From: Pseudomonadota bacterium
GTDB taxonomy: Bacteria > Pseudomonadota > Alphaproteobacteria > Acetobacterales > Acetobacteraceae
DNA length: 64,000 nucleotides
Assembly: GCA_021851785.1 (NCBI GenBank)
Contig: JAJZBV010000005.1
Span: forward strand, 80,036 to 144,035
Direction of reading: 5' to 3'
This document shows positions 8,038 to 18,043 of the stretch, piece after piece; position 1 is the stretch's first letter, and every line of letters starts with the position of its first letter. A program made the translations under genes and the position numbers. The notes under the pieces were generated by a model, which worked only from the letters and a program-made list of their open reading frames with translations, made no database searches and was not told where the DNA came from.

Positions 8038-8860
8038 CCAGGCCTCATCCCGGCGCCAGCGCGCGGAAGGGCGGCTCCGGCTCGCGTTTCAGACGCGCGC
8101 CGGGGCCAGCGTGCTCGCCTCGCTCTATCAGCAAGGCTGCCTCAAAGCGCGCTTTCCCCGCCCCGAGGATGCCGCATGGCCGGAAGCGTTAGTGCTCAAC
8201 CTCTCGGGCGGTGTCGCCGGCGGCGATCATCTGGAAACCGAGATCGCACTCGCCGAGGCGACGCGCGCGATCGTCGCCGCCCCGGCGGCGGAGCGGTTTT
8301 ATCGCGCGCTCAGCTTGGAGGTTCCCGCGCGGGTGACCACCGCGATCACCCTCGCCCCTGGCGCGCGTCTGGAATGGCTGCCGCAGGAGAGCATTCTGTT
8401 CAACGCCTGCGCGCTCACGCGGCGCACCGAGATTGCGCTCTCCGGAGACGCGGTGTTTCTCGGCGTCGAGATGCTGGTCTTCGGCCGTGCCGCCATGGGC
8501 GAGCGCCTGACCTGCGCGCGGGTGCATGACAAGATCAGCATCTCCCGCAACGGCACGCTTCAGCTTCTGGAGGCGACACGGCTTTCCGGCGAGATCGCGA
8601 CACGGCTCGTGGCCACGGCCGCGGCCGCGGGGGCGGCGGGGACGGCGCTCTTGATCTACGCCGGCGGGGATGCCGGGGCCTATCTTGCGGCGCTGCGGGA
8701 CGCTCTGGCGGGGGTGGAGGCGGGGGCAAGCCTGGTTTTGCCCGATCTGCTCTTGGCTCGCATCCTTGCCCCGAGCGCATGGGCGCTGCGCCGGGCGGTG
8801 GTGGCGGGCTTGCAAGTTTTGCGCGATCGCCGGAGGATGCCACGGGTTTGGCAAGGCTGA
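8012..8860 (+). CDS. ureD: Urease accessory protein UreD (UreH)
   Basis: UreD is the scaffold that binds apo-urease together with UreF and UreG and guides nickel into the active site. The 282-residue protein shows family features: [15 protein letters not shown] near the start, the [17 protein letters not shown] block, [17 protein letters not shown] and a later FGRAAMGE. I chose the ATG at 8012; it overlaps the end of urtE by 26 bases and gives the usual short N-terminal extension before [10 protein letters not shown]. It precedes ureABC as in most alphaproteobacterial urease operons. Confidence 0.9.
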   Translation: MSAAASLYDQASSRRQRAEGRLRLAFQTRAGASVLASLYQQGCLKARFPRPEDAAWPEALVLNLSGGVAGGDHLETEIALAEATRAIVAAPAAERFYRALSLEVPARVTTAITLAPGARLEWLPQESILFNACALTRRTEIALSGDAVFLGVEMLVFGRAAMGERLTCARVHDKISISRNGTLQLLEATRLSGEIATRLVATAAAAGAAGTALLIYAGGDAGAYLAALRDALAGVEAGASLVLPDLLLARILAPSAWALRRAVVAGLQVLRDRRRMPRVWQG

Positions 8861-8886
8861 GTGGCAAGACCGAGGGAGAGCGGAAC

Positions 8887-9189
8887 ATGAACCTGACGCC
8901 GCGCGAGAAGGACAAGCTCTTGATCGCCATGGCGGCGATGGTGGCGCGCAGGCGCCTGGAACGCGGGGTCAGGCTCAATTATCCCGAAGCCGTCGCGCTG
9001 ATCAGCGATTTCGTCGTCGAGGGCGCGCGCGATGGGCGCACGGTCGCCGAACTCATGCAGGGCGGGGCCGCGGTGATCACGCGGGCGCAGGTGATGGAGG
9101 GGGTCGCCGAGATGATCCATGACGTGCAGGTGGAAGCAACTTTTCCCGACGGCACCAAGCTCGTCACCGTGCACGAGCCGATCCGATGA
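8887..9189 (+). CDS. ureA: Urease gamma subunit
   Basis: UreA is the smallest structural subunit of the cytoplasmic nickel urease that hydrolyses urea to ammonia and carbamate. The 100-residue product starts [13 protein letters not shown] and has the [21 protein letters not shown] and [20 protein letters not shown] blocks, all classic for the gamma subunit, at standard length. The ATG at 8887 has a strong GAGGGAGAG ribosome binding site. It overlaps ureB by four bases (ATGA). Confidence 0.97.
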   Translation: MNLTPREKDKLLIAMAAMVARRRLERGVRLNYPEAVALISDFVVEGARDGRTVAELMQGGAAVITRAQVMEGVAEMIHDVQVEATFPDGTKLVTVHEPIR

Positions 9190-9491
9190 TCCCGGGCGAG
9201 ATCATCCCCGCCGCCGGCGAGATCGCGTTGAACGTCGATCTGCCGCGGCTCGTTTTATTCGTCGAAAACACCGGCGATCGTCCGATCCAGGTCGGAAGCC
9301 ATTATCATTTCGCCGAAACCAACCCCGCCTTGCGCTTCGACCGCGAGCGGGCACGCGGCCATCGCCTCGATATCGCCGCTGGCACCGCGGTGCGTTTCGA
9401 GCCGGGAAGCTCGCGCGAGGTGACGCTGATCCCTTATCGCGGCGATCGCGTGGTTTTTGGATTTCGCGGCATGGTGATGGGAAAGCTCTAA
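9186..9491 (+). CDS. ureB: Urease beta subunit
   Basis: UreB is the second structural subunit of urease. The 101-residue product begins [13 protein letters not shown] and contains [24 protein letters not shown] and GTAVRFEPG, the hallmark beta-subunit segments. Length is normal. It is coupled to ureA by an ATGA overlap and followed four bases later by ureC, giving the standard gamma-beta-alpha order. Confidence 0.97.
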   Translation: MIPGEIIPAAGEIALNVDLPRLVLFVENTGDRPIQVGSHYHFAETNPALRFDRERARGHRLDIAAGTAVRFEPGSSREVTLIPYRGDRVVFGFRGMVMGKL

Positions 9492-9495
9492 AGCA

Positions 9496-11201
<1,706 letters not shown>

Positions 11202-11202
<1 letters not shown>

Positions 11203-11690
11203 TGCGCGCCATTGCCGTTCATAAGGCCGGCCATTGGCCCCCCGGGGCGCGGGAGATCGATGCCATCGCCCTCGATTTCGATCATCGCCATCGCCGCCGG
11301 GTTTTGCTGACCTCGGCGGCCGGACGGGAGATTCTGCTCGATCTCGGCGAGGTGGCGCGGCTTGGCGATGGCGACGGTTTGGTGCTCGATGAGGGCGGCG
11401 TTGTCCGTGTCATCGCCGCCCCCGAAGCGGTGCTCGACCTTCATGCCGCGCCGGAGACCCTGCTTCGCATCGCCTGGCATCTCGGCAACCGTCATCTGCC
11501 GGTGCAGATGCTGGGCGGCGCCTTGCGCATTCGCGCCGATCACGTCATCGCCGCGATGGTGGCCGGGCTCGGCGGTCATGTCCATGCGCGCGAGGCGCCG
11601 TTCGACCCCGAACCCGGCGCCTATGCCGGTCTGCACACGGCGCATGATCACGGGCATCATCGTGATCACGGGCATCATCATGATCATTGA
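11202..11690 (+). CDS. ureE: Urease nickel metallochaperone UreE
   Basis: UreE collects nickel and hands it to the UreDFG-urease complex. The 162-residue protein has the UreE peptide-binding N-terminal domain, then a metal-binding domain with the WHLGNRHLPVQ block, and ends in a histidine-rich tail ([18 protein letters not shown]) with ten histidines. The tail is encoded by a near-duplicated 18-bp unit. A tail this rich suggests nickel storage as well as delivery. The start overlaps the ureC stop by one base; the stop lies inside the beginning of ureF. Confidence 0.93.
11643..11687 (+). repeat. 18-bp duplication encoding the UreE histidine tail
   Basis: About two and a half copies of an 18-bp unit (ATGATCACGGGCATCATC type) encode [15 protein letters not shown] at the UreE C-terminus. 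The 3' part also contains the ureF start codon in another frame, so any change in repeat number would alter both genes. Confidence 0.8.
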
Positions 11691-12342
11691 GCCGCGCGCC
11701 TTCCTGCATCTCCTGACCTGGCTGTCGCCGGCGTTCCCGACCGGGGCCTTCGCCTATTCGCATGGTCTGGAATGGGCGGTCGCCGCCGGTGATGTCGGGG
11801 ATGGCGAAAGCTTGCGCGCCTGGCTCGCAACCTTGCTTGGTGATGGCAGCGGGCGGAACGACGCCATTCTGCTGCGCGCCGCTCACCGCGCGAGCGCGGC
11901 CCCGGCGCGGCTCGACGAGATCGCCGCGATCGGCGCCGCCCTCGCCCCGGCCGCCGAGCGGCGCGCCGAGACGTTGGCGCAAGGCGCTGCCTTCGCCAAG
12001 GCGGCGGTGCCATGGGGTGGCCCCTGGGGTGGCGGCAGCGTCGCCGCGCCGCTGCCGATTGTGCTCGGTGTTCTCGCCGCGCGGCATGGCATCGGCGAGG
12101 AGGTGGCGGTGATCGGCTATCTCCATGCGTTTGCCGCCAATCTGATCTCCGCCGGTGTCCGGCTCATCCCGCTCGGCCAATCGGCGGGGCTCGTCGTGTT
12201 GGCGGCGCTCGAGGCCGATATTCTCGCGATCGCGGCGGAAAGTCGCGGCCAGGATCTCGATGACCTCGGCGCCGCCTGTTTCCGCGCCGATATCGCGGCG
12301 ATGCGCCATGAAACCCAATATACGAGGCTGTTCCGCTCATGA
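11680..12342 (+). CDS. ureF: Urease accessory protein UreF
   Basis: UreF joins UreD and UreG on apo-urease and gates GTP-dependent nickel insertion. The 220-residue protein has the family core [20 protein letters not shown], a [13 protein letters not shown] [16 protein letters not shown], the [23 protein letters not shown] block and a C-terminal [11 protein letters not shown] chose the ATG at 11680, which lies inside the histidine-tail repeat of ureE and overlaps that gene by 11 bases. A short 12-bp duplication gives WGGPWGGGS near the middle. The stop overlaps ureG as ATGA. Confidence 0.92.
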   Translation: MIIEPRAFLHLLTWLSPAFPTGAFAYSHGLEWAVAAGDVGDGESLRAWLATLLGDGSGRNDAILLRAAHRASAAPARLDEIAAIGAALAPAAERRAETLAQGAAFAKAAVPWGGPWGGGSVAAPLPIVLGVLAARHGIGEEVAVIGYLHAFAANLISAGVRLIPLGQSAGLVVLAALEADILAIAAESRGQDLDDLGAACFRADIAAMRHETQYTRLFRS

Positions 12343-12962
12343 TTCCGTCCCCCACTGGCCCGCTTCGCGTCGGCATCGGCGGCCCCGTCGGCAGCGGCAA
12401 GACCGCGCTGATGGATGCGCTGTGCCGCCAGTTCCGCGACCGCTTCGAGATCGCGGCCATCACCAATGACATCTACACCAAGGAGGACGCCGAATTCCTC
12501 ACCCGCGCCGGCTCGCTCACCAGCGATCGCATTCTCGGCATCGAAACCGGCGGCTGTCCGCACACCGCGATCCGTGAGGACGCCTCGATCAATCTCGCCG
12601 GCGTCGCCGAGCTTCGCGCGCGTTTCCCGCGGCTCGATCTCATCCTGATTGAAAGCGGCGGCGACAATCTCGCCGCCACATTCAGCCCCGAACTCGCCGA
12701 TATCACGATCTATGTCATCGACGTTTCGGCGGGCGATAAAATCCCGCGCAAGGGCGGCCCCGGCATCACCCGCAGCGATCTTCTGGTGATCAACAAGACC
12801 GATCTCGCGCCCTTCGTCGGCGCCAGCCTCGCGGTGATGGATCGCGATGCGCGCAGGATGCGCGGCGAGCGGCCGTTCGTGTTCGCCAATGTGCGCGCCG
12901 GGCGCGGGGTTGCCGACATCGCCGCCTTCATCGCACGCGCCGGCGGGCTCGGGCGCGAGTGA
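12339..12962 (+). CDS. ureG: Urease accessory GTPase UreG
   Basis: UreG is the SIMIBI-class GTPase that powers nickel delivery to urease. The 207-residue protein has a P-loop GPVGSGKT at residues 15-22, the [14 protein letters not shown] and [18 protein letters not shown] blocks (the Cys-Pro-His metal motif is intact), [19 protein letters not shown], and the guanine-specificity NKTD in [14 protein letters not shown]. Length is standard. It is the last gene of the urt-ure run, and a hairpin module follows 18 bases after the stop. Confidence 0.96.
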   Translation: MIPSPTGPLRVGIGGPVGSGKTALMDALCRQFRDRFEIAAITNDIYTKEDAEFLTRAGSLTSDRILGIETGGCPHTAIREDASINLAGVAELRARFPRLDLILIESGGDNLAATFSPELADITIYVIDVSAGDKIPRKGGPGITRSDLLVINKTDLAPFVGASLAVMDRDARRMRGERPFVFANVRAGRGVADIAAFIARAGGLGRE

Positions 12963-12967
12963 AACGC

Positions 12968-13017
12968 GACAAGAGAAGGAGCTTCTTTTTCTGAAGAAAA
13001 AGAAGCAAAAAGACTTT
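12968..13017 (+). terminator. Operon-end hairpin module, copy 1 (after ureG)
   Basis: A purine-rich stretch (GACAAGAGAAGGA) leads into a perfect inverted repeat at 12981-13006, arms GCTTCTTTTTCT and AGAAAAAGAAGC around GA, followed by AAAAGACTTTT. It lies directly after the ureG stop in the same orientation. It is one of four similar modules in the window, and it probably ends or trims the urease transcript. Confidence 0.75.
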
Positions 13018-13075
13018 TCCCTGGGATAGCGCATGCGGCGCCGTCCAGCGGCGGGAAATAGCCGACGGAGAAGAC

Positions 13076-14617
13076 ATGAACGGCGCGGAAAGTCTGGTGC
13101 ATACGCTGCTCGCGTGCGGCGTGGATACGTGTTTCGCCAATCCCGGCACGAGCGAGATGCATTTCGTCGCCGCTCTCGACCGTATTCCCGGCATGCGTTC
13201 CGTGCTCGGCCTGTTCGAGGGGGTGGTGACCGGCGCCGCGGACGGGTATGCGCGGATGACCGGCAAGCCGGCTGCCTGCCTCCTCCATTGCGGGCCCGGC
13301 CTCGCCAATGGCCTCGCCAATCTCCACAATGCTCGACGCGCGAGGACACCGCTCGTTGCCATCATCGGCGATCAGGCGACCTATCACCGCCCGCTCGATG
13401 CGCCGCTGACCGCTGATACCGAGGGCTGGGCGCGCCCGGTTTCGGGGTTTGTGCGCACCGTCACCACGGCGGCCGAGGTCGGACGTTGCGCAGCAGCGGC
13501 GGTGCAGGCGGCGCAGGCGGCGCCGGGCCAGATCGCGAGCCTGATCCTGCCCGCCGATACCGCTTGGGACGAAGGCGGCGTGGTTGCCGCGCCGCTCCCC
13601 GTCCCGCCGCCGCCGGCGGTCGATCCCGGCGCCGTGCGCCACGCCGCGCGGGTGTTGCGCCGGGGCGAGCCGGCGATGCTGCTGCTCGGCGGGGCCTCGC
13701 TTTTCGCCACTCCGCTCGAAGACGCGGCGCGGATCGCGGCCGCGAGCGGCGCGCGCCTGATCGCGCAGCAGCAGAACGCTCGCATCGCGCGCGGGCGCGG
13801 GCGGGTTGCGCTCGGGCGCGTCCCTTACCCGCTCGATCAGGCACTCGCCGCCTTTGCCGGCATCCGCCATCTGATCCTGGTGGGGGCTGCGCCGCCGGTG
13901 TCCTTTTTCGCCTATCCCGGCCGGCCGAACCGGCTCACGCCGCCCGACTGCGAGATCCATATCCTCGCGCGCCCGGAGCAGGACGGGCCGGCGGCGCTGG
14001 CGGCGCTCGCCGACGAACTCGGCGCCAAGGCCGCGCCAGCACCGGCGGATTTCCTGCCGCCTTCCCCGGTGCGCGGCGCGCTGACCCCCGAGAGCGCGGC
14101 CGAGACCATCCTCGCGCATCTCCCCGAAAACGCGGTGGTGATCGATGAGGCGGGGAGTTTTGGGCGCGGGATTTTCGCCCGGTCCCATCGCGCCGCGCCG
14201 CATGACTGGCTGCAACTGACCGGCGGCGCGATCGGCGACGGCCTGCCGATGGCGACGGGGGCTGCGATCGGCGCGCCGGGGCGGCGGGTGGTTTCACTCC
14301 AGGCCGATGGCTCGGCGATGTATACGCTCCAGGCGCTCTGGACCCAGGCGCGCGAGCGGCTCGATGTCACCACCATCGTCTTCGCCAATCGCCGCTATGC
14401 CATCCTGCTCGGCGAACTGGCCAATGTCGGCGCCAATCCAGGCCCGCGCGCGCTCGGCATGATGAGCCTCGACGACCCCGATCTCGACTGGGTGAAGCTT
14501 GCCGGCGGCATGGGGGTGGAAGCGGCGGCGGCCGCGGATGGCGCCGGGCTCGCCGACCTTCTGGCCTATGCCGCGACCCGGCGGGGGCCGTTCCTGATCG
14601 CGCTCGCGGTGCCGTAG
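13076..14617 (+). CDS. TPP-dependent enzyme, acetolactate synthase/benzoylformate decarboxylase-like
   Basis: This 513-residue protein has the three-domain TPP-enzyme layout. The N-terminal pyrimidine-binding domain holds the conserved glutamate in GLFEGVVTGAADGYARMTG. A middle domain is followed by a C-terminal domain with a cofactor motif of the DG...N type (QADGSAMYTLQALW ... FANRRYAIL). Such proteins are often labelled acetolactate synthase large subunit, but no small subunit is nearby and it is shorter than IlvB, so a decarboxylase or lyase on another 2-oxo acid is as likely. The ATG at 13076 follows GGAGAAGAC. It is convergent with the pyridoxal kinase gene seven bases away. Confidence 0.75.
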   Translation: MNGAESLVHTLLACGVDTCFANPGTSEMHFVAALDRIPGMRSVLGLFEGVVTGAADGYARMTGKPAACLLHCGPGLANGLANLHNARRARTPLVAIIGDQATYHRPLDAPLTADTEGWARPVSGFVRTVTTAAEVGRCAAAAVQAAQAAPGQIASLILPADTAWDEGGVVAAPLPVPPPPAVDPGAVRHAARVLRRGEPAMLLLGGASLFATPLEDAARIAAASGARLIAQQQNARIARGRGRVALGRVPYPLDQALAAFAGIRHLILVGAAPPVSFFAYPGRPNRLTPPDCEIHILARPEQDGPAALAALADELGAKAAPAPADFLPPSPVRGALTPESAAETILAHLPENAVVIDEAGSFGRGIFARSHRAAPHDWLQLTGGAIGDGLPMATGAAIGAPGRRVVSLQADGSAMYTLQALWTQARERLDVTTIVFANRRYAILLGELANVGANPGPRALGMMSLDDPDLDWVKLAGGMGVEAAAAADGAGLADLLAYAATRRGPFLIALAVP

Positions 14618-14624
14618 CCGCCGC

Positions 14625-15479
14625 TCAGCACGGCTCGGGGGCGAAGCTTTGCCGGGGCGCCGCGAGGGCGTCCTGGGCGGCGATGAGAGCGAGTTCGCGG
14701 GCGTCTCCGCTCGCGCTGAGAACGGCGAAGAGCCGCGCCGCCATCGCGGCCAGCGCGGCGGGGCCGTTCCGCGCGCGCAGGAATTCGAGGAAAAACAGCG
14801 CCGCCGCCAGATCACCGGCGCCGCTCGCGGCGAGCGGGAGTTTCGGCGTGCGCACCCGAAAACACGAGTCTTCATCCACCAACACACAGTCGATCGCATC
14901 CGGCGGCGTCTCGGCGAGGGTGAGGCCGGTGGCGAGCACGAGGCGCGGCCCATTTGGCCGAAGCCGCGCCGAGAGCGCCCGCGCCGCCTCCCGCGCGTCG
15001 TCAAAACATGTCACCGGCGCGCCGTGCAAGAGGCCGAGTTCAAACAGGTTCGGGGTGATGAGATCGGCCATCGGCAGCGCTTTTTCGGCCAGTAACGCGG
15101 CGATGCCGGGGCGGACATAGACGCGGCCATGATCGCCGATCACCGGATCGCAGGCGTAGAGCGCGCCGGGGCTCTCCGCTGTGGCGCGCGCAAGCGCGGC
15201 CAGCACCGCTCGCGCCGTCTCGGCACTCCCGAGATAGCCGGAGAGCACGCCGGCGAGCCCGGCGAGCGCGCCGATCGCGCTCAACCCCTCGGTCAAGGCG
15301 GCGATTTCCGCCGGCGCGGTGATCTCGCCCTGGAAATTTCCATAGCCGGGGTGGTTGGAAAACCGCACCGTCGCCACCAACGCGACCTCCGCGCCAAGGC
15401 GCTGCAAGGGAAAGATCTGGGCTTGCGCGCCGACATGGCCATGCGCGACCCAGGAATTGAAGAGGAGGAGCCGGGTCAT
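14625..15479 (-). CDS. pdxY: Pyridoxal kinase
   Basis: The product phosphorylates pyridoxal or pyridoxine with ATP in vitamin B6 salvage. The 284-residue protein has PdxY/PdxK features: an N-terminal SWVAHGHVGAQAQIFPLQRLG (here with HGHVG), VRFSNHPGYGNFQG, the YACDPVIGD metal/phosphate region, DLITPNLFELG, and a GAGDLAAALF anion-hole motif with the catalytic aspartate, where GTGD is more usual. It is divergent from the old yellow enzyme gene; the spacer contains a 15-bp tandem repeat. It starts with ATG at 15479. Confidence 0.88.
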   Translation of the reverse strand: MTRLLLFNSWVAHGHVGAQAQIFPLQRLGAEVALVATVRFSNHPGYGNFQGEITAPAEIAALTEGLSAIGALAGLAGVLSGYLGSAETARAVLAALARATAESPGALYACDPVIGDHGRVYVRPGIAALLAEKALPMADLITPNLFELGLLHGAPVTCFDDAREAARALSARLRPNGPRLVLATGLTLAETPPDAIDCVLVDEDSCFRVRTPKLPLAASGAGDLAAALFFLEFLRARNGPAALAAMAARLFAVLSASGDARELALIAAQDALAAPRQSFAPEPC

Positions 15480-15484
15480 CGGCG

Positions 15485-15529
15485 CCCGCCCTTGTCGTGC
15501 CCGCCCTTGTCGTGCCCGGCCTTGTCATG
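15485..15529. repeat. 15-bp tandem repeat between pdxY and the OYE gene (3 units)
   Basis: Three 15-bp units (CCCGCCCTTGTCGTG twice, then CCCGGCCTTGTCATG) begin five bases upstream of the pdxY start codon, in the divergent spacer before the old yellow enzyme gene. They fall in the leader of pdxY and in the promoter region of either gene. The unit is unrelated in sequence to the other arrays. Confidence 0.85.
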
Positions 15530-15592
15530 CCGAACGCGGCGCTTTATCCGAAGAGCCGAGAAATCGCGCCGTTTTCGAGGAAGCCAAGCCCC

Positions 15593-16675
15593 ATGAGCGC
15601 CGTCCCGCATCTGTTTCAGCCCGTCACCTTCCGCTCGGTCACCGCCCGTAACCGCATAACCGTCTCGCCGATGTGCCAGTACAGCGCCGAGGATGGTCTC
15701 GGCAATGACTGGCATGTCCAAAACCTCGGCGCCAAGGCGGCGGGCGGCGCCGGCATCGTGTTCACCGAGGCGACGCATGTCTCGGCGATCGGGCGCATCA
15801 CCCCGGGCTGCCTTGGCCTGTGGAACGAGGCGCAGGAGACGTTTCTCACCCGCGTCGCGGCTCTGATCAGCCGCCTCGGCGCGGTGCCGGCGATCCAGAT
15901 CGCCCATGCCGGGCGCAAGGCGAGCGTGACGCCGCCATGGGAGGGCAACAAGCCGGTTCCGCTCGACGCCGGCGGCTGGACGCCGCTGGCCCCGAGCGCG
16001 GTGCCCTCTGCCGAGGGCCACACCATCCCCGAGGCGCTGCGGCCCGGCCAGATCGCCGAGATCGTCGGGCAATTCGCCGAGACCGCGCGGCGGGCGCGCC
16101 GAGCCGGGTTCAAGATCGCCGAAATCCACGCCGCCCATGGCTATCTGCTCCATTCTTTCCTCTCGCCGCTCGCCAACCGTCGCGACGATTCCTACGGCGG
16201 CGATCTCGCCGGGCGGTCGCGGGCGCTGATGGAGGTGATCGACGCGGTGCGCGGCGAATGGCCGGCGGAATTGCCGCTTTTCGTCCGTCTCTCCTGCACC
16301 GACTGGGTGGAGGGCGGATTGACCGTCGAGGAGTCGGTGACGCTGGCCAAGCGCCTGAAATCCCGCGGCGATGTCGATCTGATCGATTGCTCCTCGGGCG
16401 GGGTTTCGCCGGCGCAGCGGATTCCCTCGCTCCATCCCGGCTATCAGGTGCCGTTCGCCGAGCGTATCCGGCGCGAGGCGGGGATCGCGACCGGCGCTGT
16501 CGGGCTGATCCGCGACCCCTTCCACGCCGAGGAAATCCTCGGCAACGGCCGCGCCGATCTGGTGTTCCTGGCCCGCGCCCTGCTCGCCGATCCCGCCTGG
16601 CCGCAGCGCGCGGCGCGCAGCCTCGGCCTCACCCCGGAGCTGCCGCTGCCATACCAGCGCGCGCATTTGGGGTAG
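15593..16675 (+). CDS. Old yellow enzyme family NADH:flavin oxidoreductase (YqjM-like)
   Basis: This 360-residue TIM-barrel flavoprotein probably reduces activated alkenes, with FMN and NAD(P)H. It starts LFQPVTFRSVTARNRITVSPMCQYSAEDGL, where the active-site cysteine in SPMCQYS marks the YqjM/thermophilic-like branch. It has the substrate-binding HAGRK, the AAHGYLLHSFLSPLANRRDDSYGG block and a C-terminal FMN-phosphate region. The ATG at 15593 has CGAGGAAG upstream; an open frame continues upstream to 15497 through the 15-bp repeat, but that part has no family similarity I can see. The natural substrate is not evident from the neighbours. Confidence 0.88.
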   Translation: MSAVPHLFQPVTFRSVTARNRITVSPMCQYSAEDGLGNDWHVQNLGAKAAGGAGIVFTEATHVSAIGRITPGCLGLWNEAQETFLTRVAALISRLGAVPAIQIAHAGRKASVTPPWEGNKPVPLDAGGWTPLAPSAVPSAEGHTIPEALRPGQIAEIVGQFAETARRARRAGFKIAEIHAAHGYLLHSFLSPLANRRDDSYGGDLAGRSRALMEVIDAVRGEWPAELPLFVRLSCTDWVEGGLTVEESVTLAKRLKSRGDVDLIDCSSGGVSPAQRIPSLHPGYQVPFAERIRREAGIATGAVGLIRDPFHAEEILGNGRADLVFLARALLADPAWPQRAARSLGLTPELPLPYQRAHLG

Positions 16676-16682
16676 GAGTGTC

Positions 16683-16734
16683 ATAGAAAAGAGAGATTGT
16701 TCTTTTTTGAAAAAAAGAACCAAAAAACTTTTGC
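16683..16734 (+). terminator. Operon-end hairpin module, copy 2 (after the OYE gene)
   Basis: AGAAAAGAGAGATT leads into a perfect inverted repeat at 16699-16720 (arms GTTCTTTTTT and AAAAAAGAAC around GA), followed by CAAAAAACTTTTG. The 22-base stem region is identical to copy 3 read on the minus strand. It starts 23 bases after the upstream stop, in the direction of transcription. Confidence 0.75.
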
Positions 16735-16867
16735 CTGTTTGCGCCGAACCGCTGGCAATAGTTTGAAACCTGGCACACTGGTTTCCGTTACAGTCTTCGG
16801 GCATGGTCCAGCTTCCGCCGGCTTCGGGCCCGGCCCGATGCGGCGGAACAAAAGATGGAGAGAACAT

Positions 16868-17431
16868 ATGACACGCTCGCCCCGGCTTCACGCGCTTGCC
16901 CTCTCGCTCGGGCTCCTCGCCGCGCCCTCGCTCGCCACCCCCGCCCTCGCCCAGCAGATGGGGATGCCGGACGGCCAGGGAATGCCGCCGCAAGGGATGC
17001 CTGCCGCCAAGCATGACCCGATGGAGCGGGTGAACCGCCAGATCGCGCAGTTGCACCAGACCCTCAAGATCACCGCGGCACAGGAGCCGCAATGGCAGGC
17101 GCTGGCGAAGGTGATGCGCGAGAACGCCGCCGATATGGAGACGCTGTTCAAGGAGCGCGCCAGCCATTTCGACCAGATGAACGCGGTCGAGAGTCTGAAA
17201 TCCTATGAGCGGATCGCCGAGGCCCATGTCGCCAACATGCATCGCCTGATCCCGGCCTTCGCGTCGCTTTACGAAACCCTCTCGCCCGAGCAGCGCCGCG
17301 CCGCTGACGCCGCTTTCCGCTACCAGGAGGCGCGACGCAAGGCACGGATGCAGGGCGGCCAGATGCCGAACGGGCAAATGCCCAATGGCCAGATGCCGCA
17401 GATGCCGATGAGCCAGCCGGGGCAAAATTGA
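16868..17431 (+). CDS. Secreted Spy/CpxP-like (LTXXQ-type) protein
   Basis: This 187-residue protein has a clear Sec signal peptide (positive start, hydrophobic Leu/Ala core, cut after ATPALA near residue 28) and a helical, Met/Gln-rich mature part. LKITAAQEPQWQALAKVMREN and LSPEQRRAADAAF resemble the paired LTXXQ helices of Spy/CpxP periplasmic chaperones or metal-stress proteins. The C-terminal tail is a Q-M-P-N-G pentapeptide repeat encoded by 15-bp units. The ATG at 16868 follows GGAGAG. An open frame reaching back to 16697 starts inside the hairpin module and is not a credible start. The exact role is unknown. Confidence 0.8.
   Translation: MTRSPRLHALALSLGLLAAPSLATPALAQQMGMPDGQGMPPQGMPAAKHDPMERVNRQIAQLHQTLKITAAQEPQWQALAKVMRENAADMETLFKERASHFDQMNAVESLKSYERIAEAHVANMHRLIPAFASLYETLSPEQRRAADAAFRYQEARRKARMQGGQMPNGQMPNGQMPQMPMSQPGQN
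17357..17401 (+). repeat. 15-bp tandem repeat in the Spy-like gene (3 units)
   Basis: Units GGCCAGATGCCGAAC, GGGCAAATGCCCAAT and GGCCAGATGCCGCAG encode GQMPN, GQMPN, GQMPQ near the C-terminus. The units differ at silent positions, so this array looks older, or under protein-level selection, compared with the one in mch. Confidence 0.8.
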
Positions 17432-17544
17432 TCTGACCAATTTTGTCCCACCGGGCGCCGTCGGCTTGCTCGCCGGCGGCGTTGCCGCTATCACCCTGGC
17501 CTCGCCCGCCGGTCGGTATCGGCGGGGCAGTTCTGGAGCGTGCG

Positions 17545-17772
17545 ATGAAACAGGGCATTCACCCCGATTATCATGAGATCAACGTCGTCATGACCGACGG
17601 CACCCAGTTCACCACCCGCTCCACCTGGGGCAAGGCCGGGGATACGCTCCGGCTCGACATCGACCCCAAATCCCATCCCGCCTGGACCGGCGTGCAGCGT
17701 ATCGTCGACACTGGCGGCCAGGTCGCGAAATTCAACAAGAAATTCGCCGGGATCGGCCTCAAGCGCGGCTGA
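17545..17772 (+). CDS. rpmE: 50S ribosomal protein L31
   Basis: This 75-residue protein starts [22 protein letters not shown] and matches bL31 in length and sequence. It lacks the zinc-binding CxxC pairs of the C+ form (the usual cysteines are replaced in [12 protein letters not shown]), as is common in alphaproteobacteria. The ATG at 17545 is preceded by TGGAGCG. It stands alone between the Spy-like gene and the heat-shock gene, and the spacer after it holds a MITE-like element. Confidence 0.95.
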   Translation: MKQGIHPDYHEINVVMTDGTQFTTRSTWGKAGDTLRLDIDPKSHPAWTGVQRIVDTGGQVAKFNKKFAGIGLKRG

Positions 17773-17797
17773 GGCGCGGCGCCGGCGCCATGTCCGG

Positions 17798-17903
17798 CTA
17801 GAGCGTGATGACCGGAGGCGGAATCGCCGTAGGTCTGAATCACGCGATCAAACAAAGATTTGGAGGGGGATGGCTGAGCGCAGGCGATGTCATCCTGCTC
17901 TAG
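17798..17903. mobile_element. MITE-like or RIME-like intergenic element (106 bp)
   Basis: The element is bounded by imperfect 15-bp terminal inverted repeats: CTAGAGCGTGATGAC at 17798-17812 and the complement of CTAGAGCAGGATGAC at 17889-17903 (13 of 15 positions match). The interior carries no credible gene. CTAGAGC-type termini are familiar to me from small intergenic palindromic elements in alphaproteobacteria, but I cannot confirm a family here. No clear target-site duplication is visible. It ends ten bases before the heat-shock promoter. Confidence 0.6.
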
Positions 17904-17913
17904 CTGGCGCCCT

Positions 17914-17942
17914 CTTGAAGCCCTGCGCGATTTTACCAATAT
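17914..17942 (+). promoter_or_regulatory. RpoH (sigma-32)-like promoter for hsp20
   Basis: CTTG at 17914-17917 is separated by 18 bases from CCAATAT at 17936-17942. This fits the alphaproteobacterial RpoH pattern CTTG-N17/18-CYTATNT at all but one position. Transcription would begin around 17949, exactly in front of the first hairpin of the ROSE-like leader. Confidence 0.6.
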
Positions 17943-17949
17943 CCAGTGT

Positions 17950-18043
17950 CGCCGGAATGCTCTTGGGAGATTCCGGCGTGATCGTCGGTCGGCCCAAACG
18001 GGCGGCCAAAGTGAAACCTTGCTGGATACTGGAGGGTTGCTCA
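17950..18043 (+). ncRNA. ROSE-type RNA thermometer in the hsp20 leader
   Basis: Three successive hairpins precede the start codon: GCCGGAAT/ATTCCGGC at 17951-17977, a second around GGCCC/GGGC at 17988-18009, and a third that masks the ribosome binding site. In the third, CCTTGCTG at 18017-18024 pairs with CTGGAGGG at 18029-18036. This includes a G opposite G and a U opposite U, the signature of ROSE elements, where a conserved U-U/C-G-C-U strand covers the Shine-Dalgarno sequence. Heating would melt this and allow translation of the heat-shock gene. Confidence 0.8.

Noticed and set aside
11643..11687. UreE histidine repeat as a possible CRISPR or regulatory array
   Set aside because: It is in frame and encodes a known feature of UreE; there are no spacers.
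12001..12050. 12-bp duplication in ureF (WGGPWGGG) and a similar one at 62920-62955 (ARRLARRLAA)
   Set aside because: Each is only two short copies in protein-coding DNA, likely chance, and not part of the 15-bp pattern.
13076..14617. Calling this TPP enzyme IlvB
   Set aside because: It is shorter than IlvB, has no IlvN partner and lacks branched-chain genes nearby; a general TPP-enzyme name is safer.
16697..16867. Upstream extension of the Spy-like gene
   Set aside because: The extension begins within the hairpin module (MFFFEKKNQK) and delays the signal peptide; the ATG at 16868 has a good ribosome binding site.
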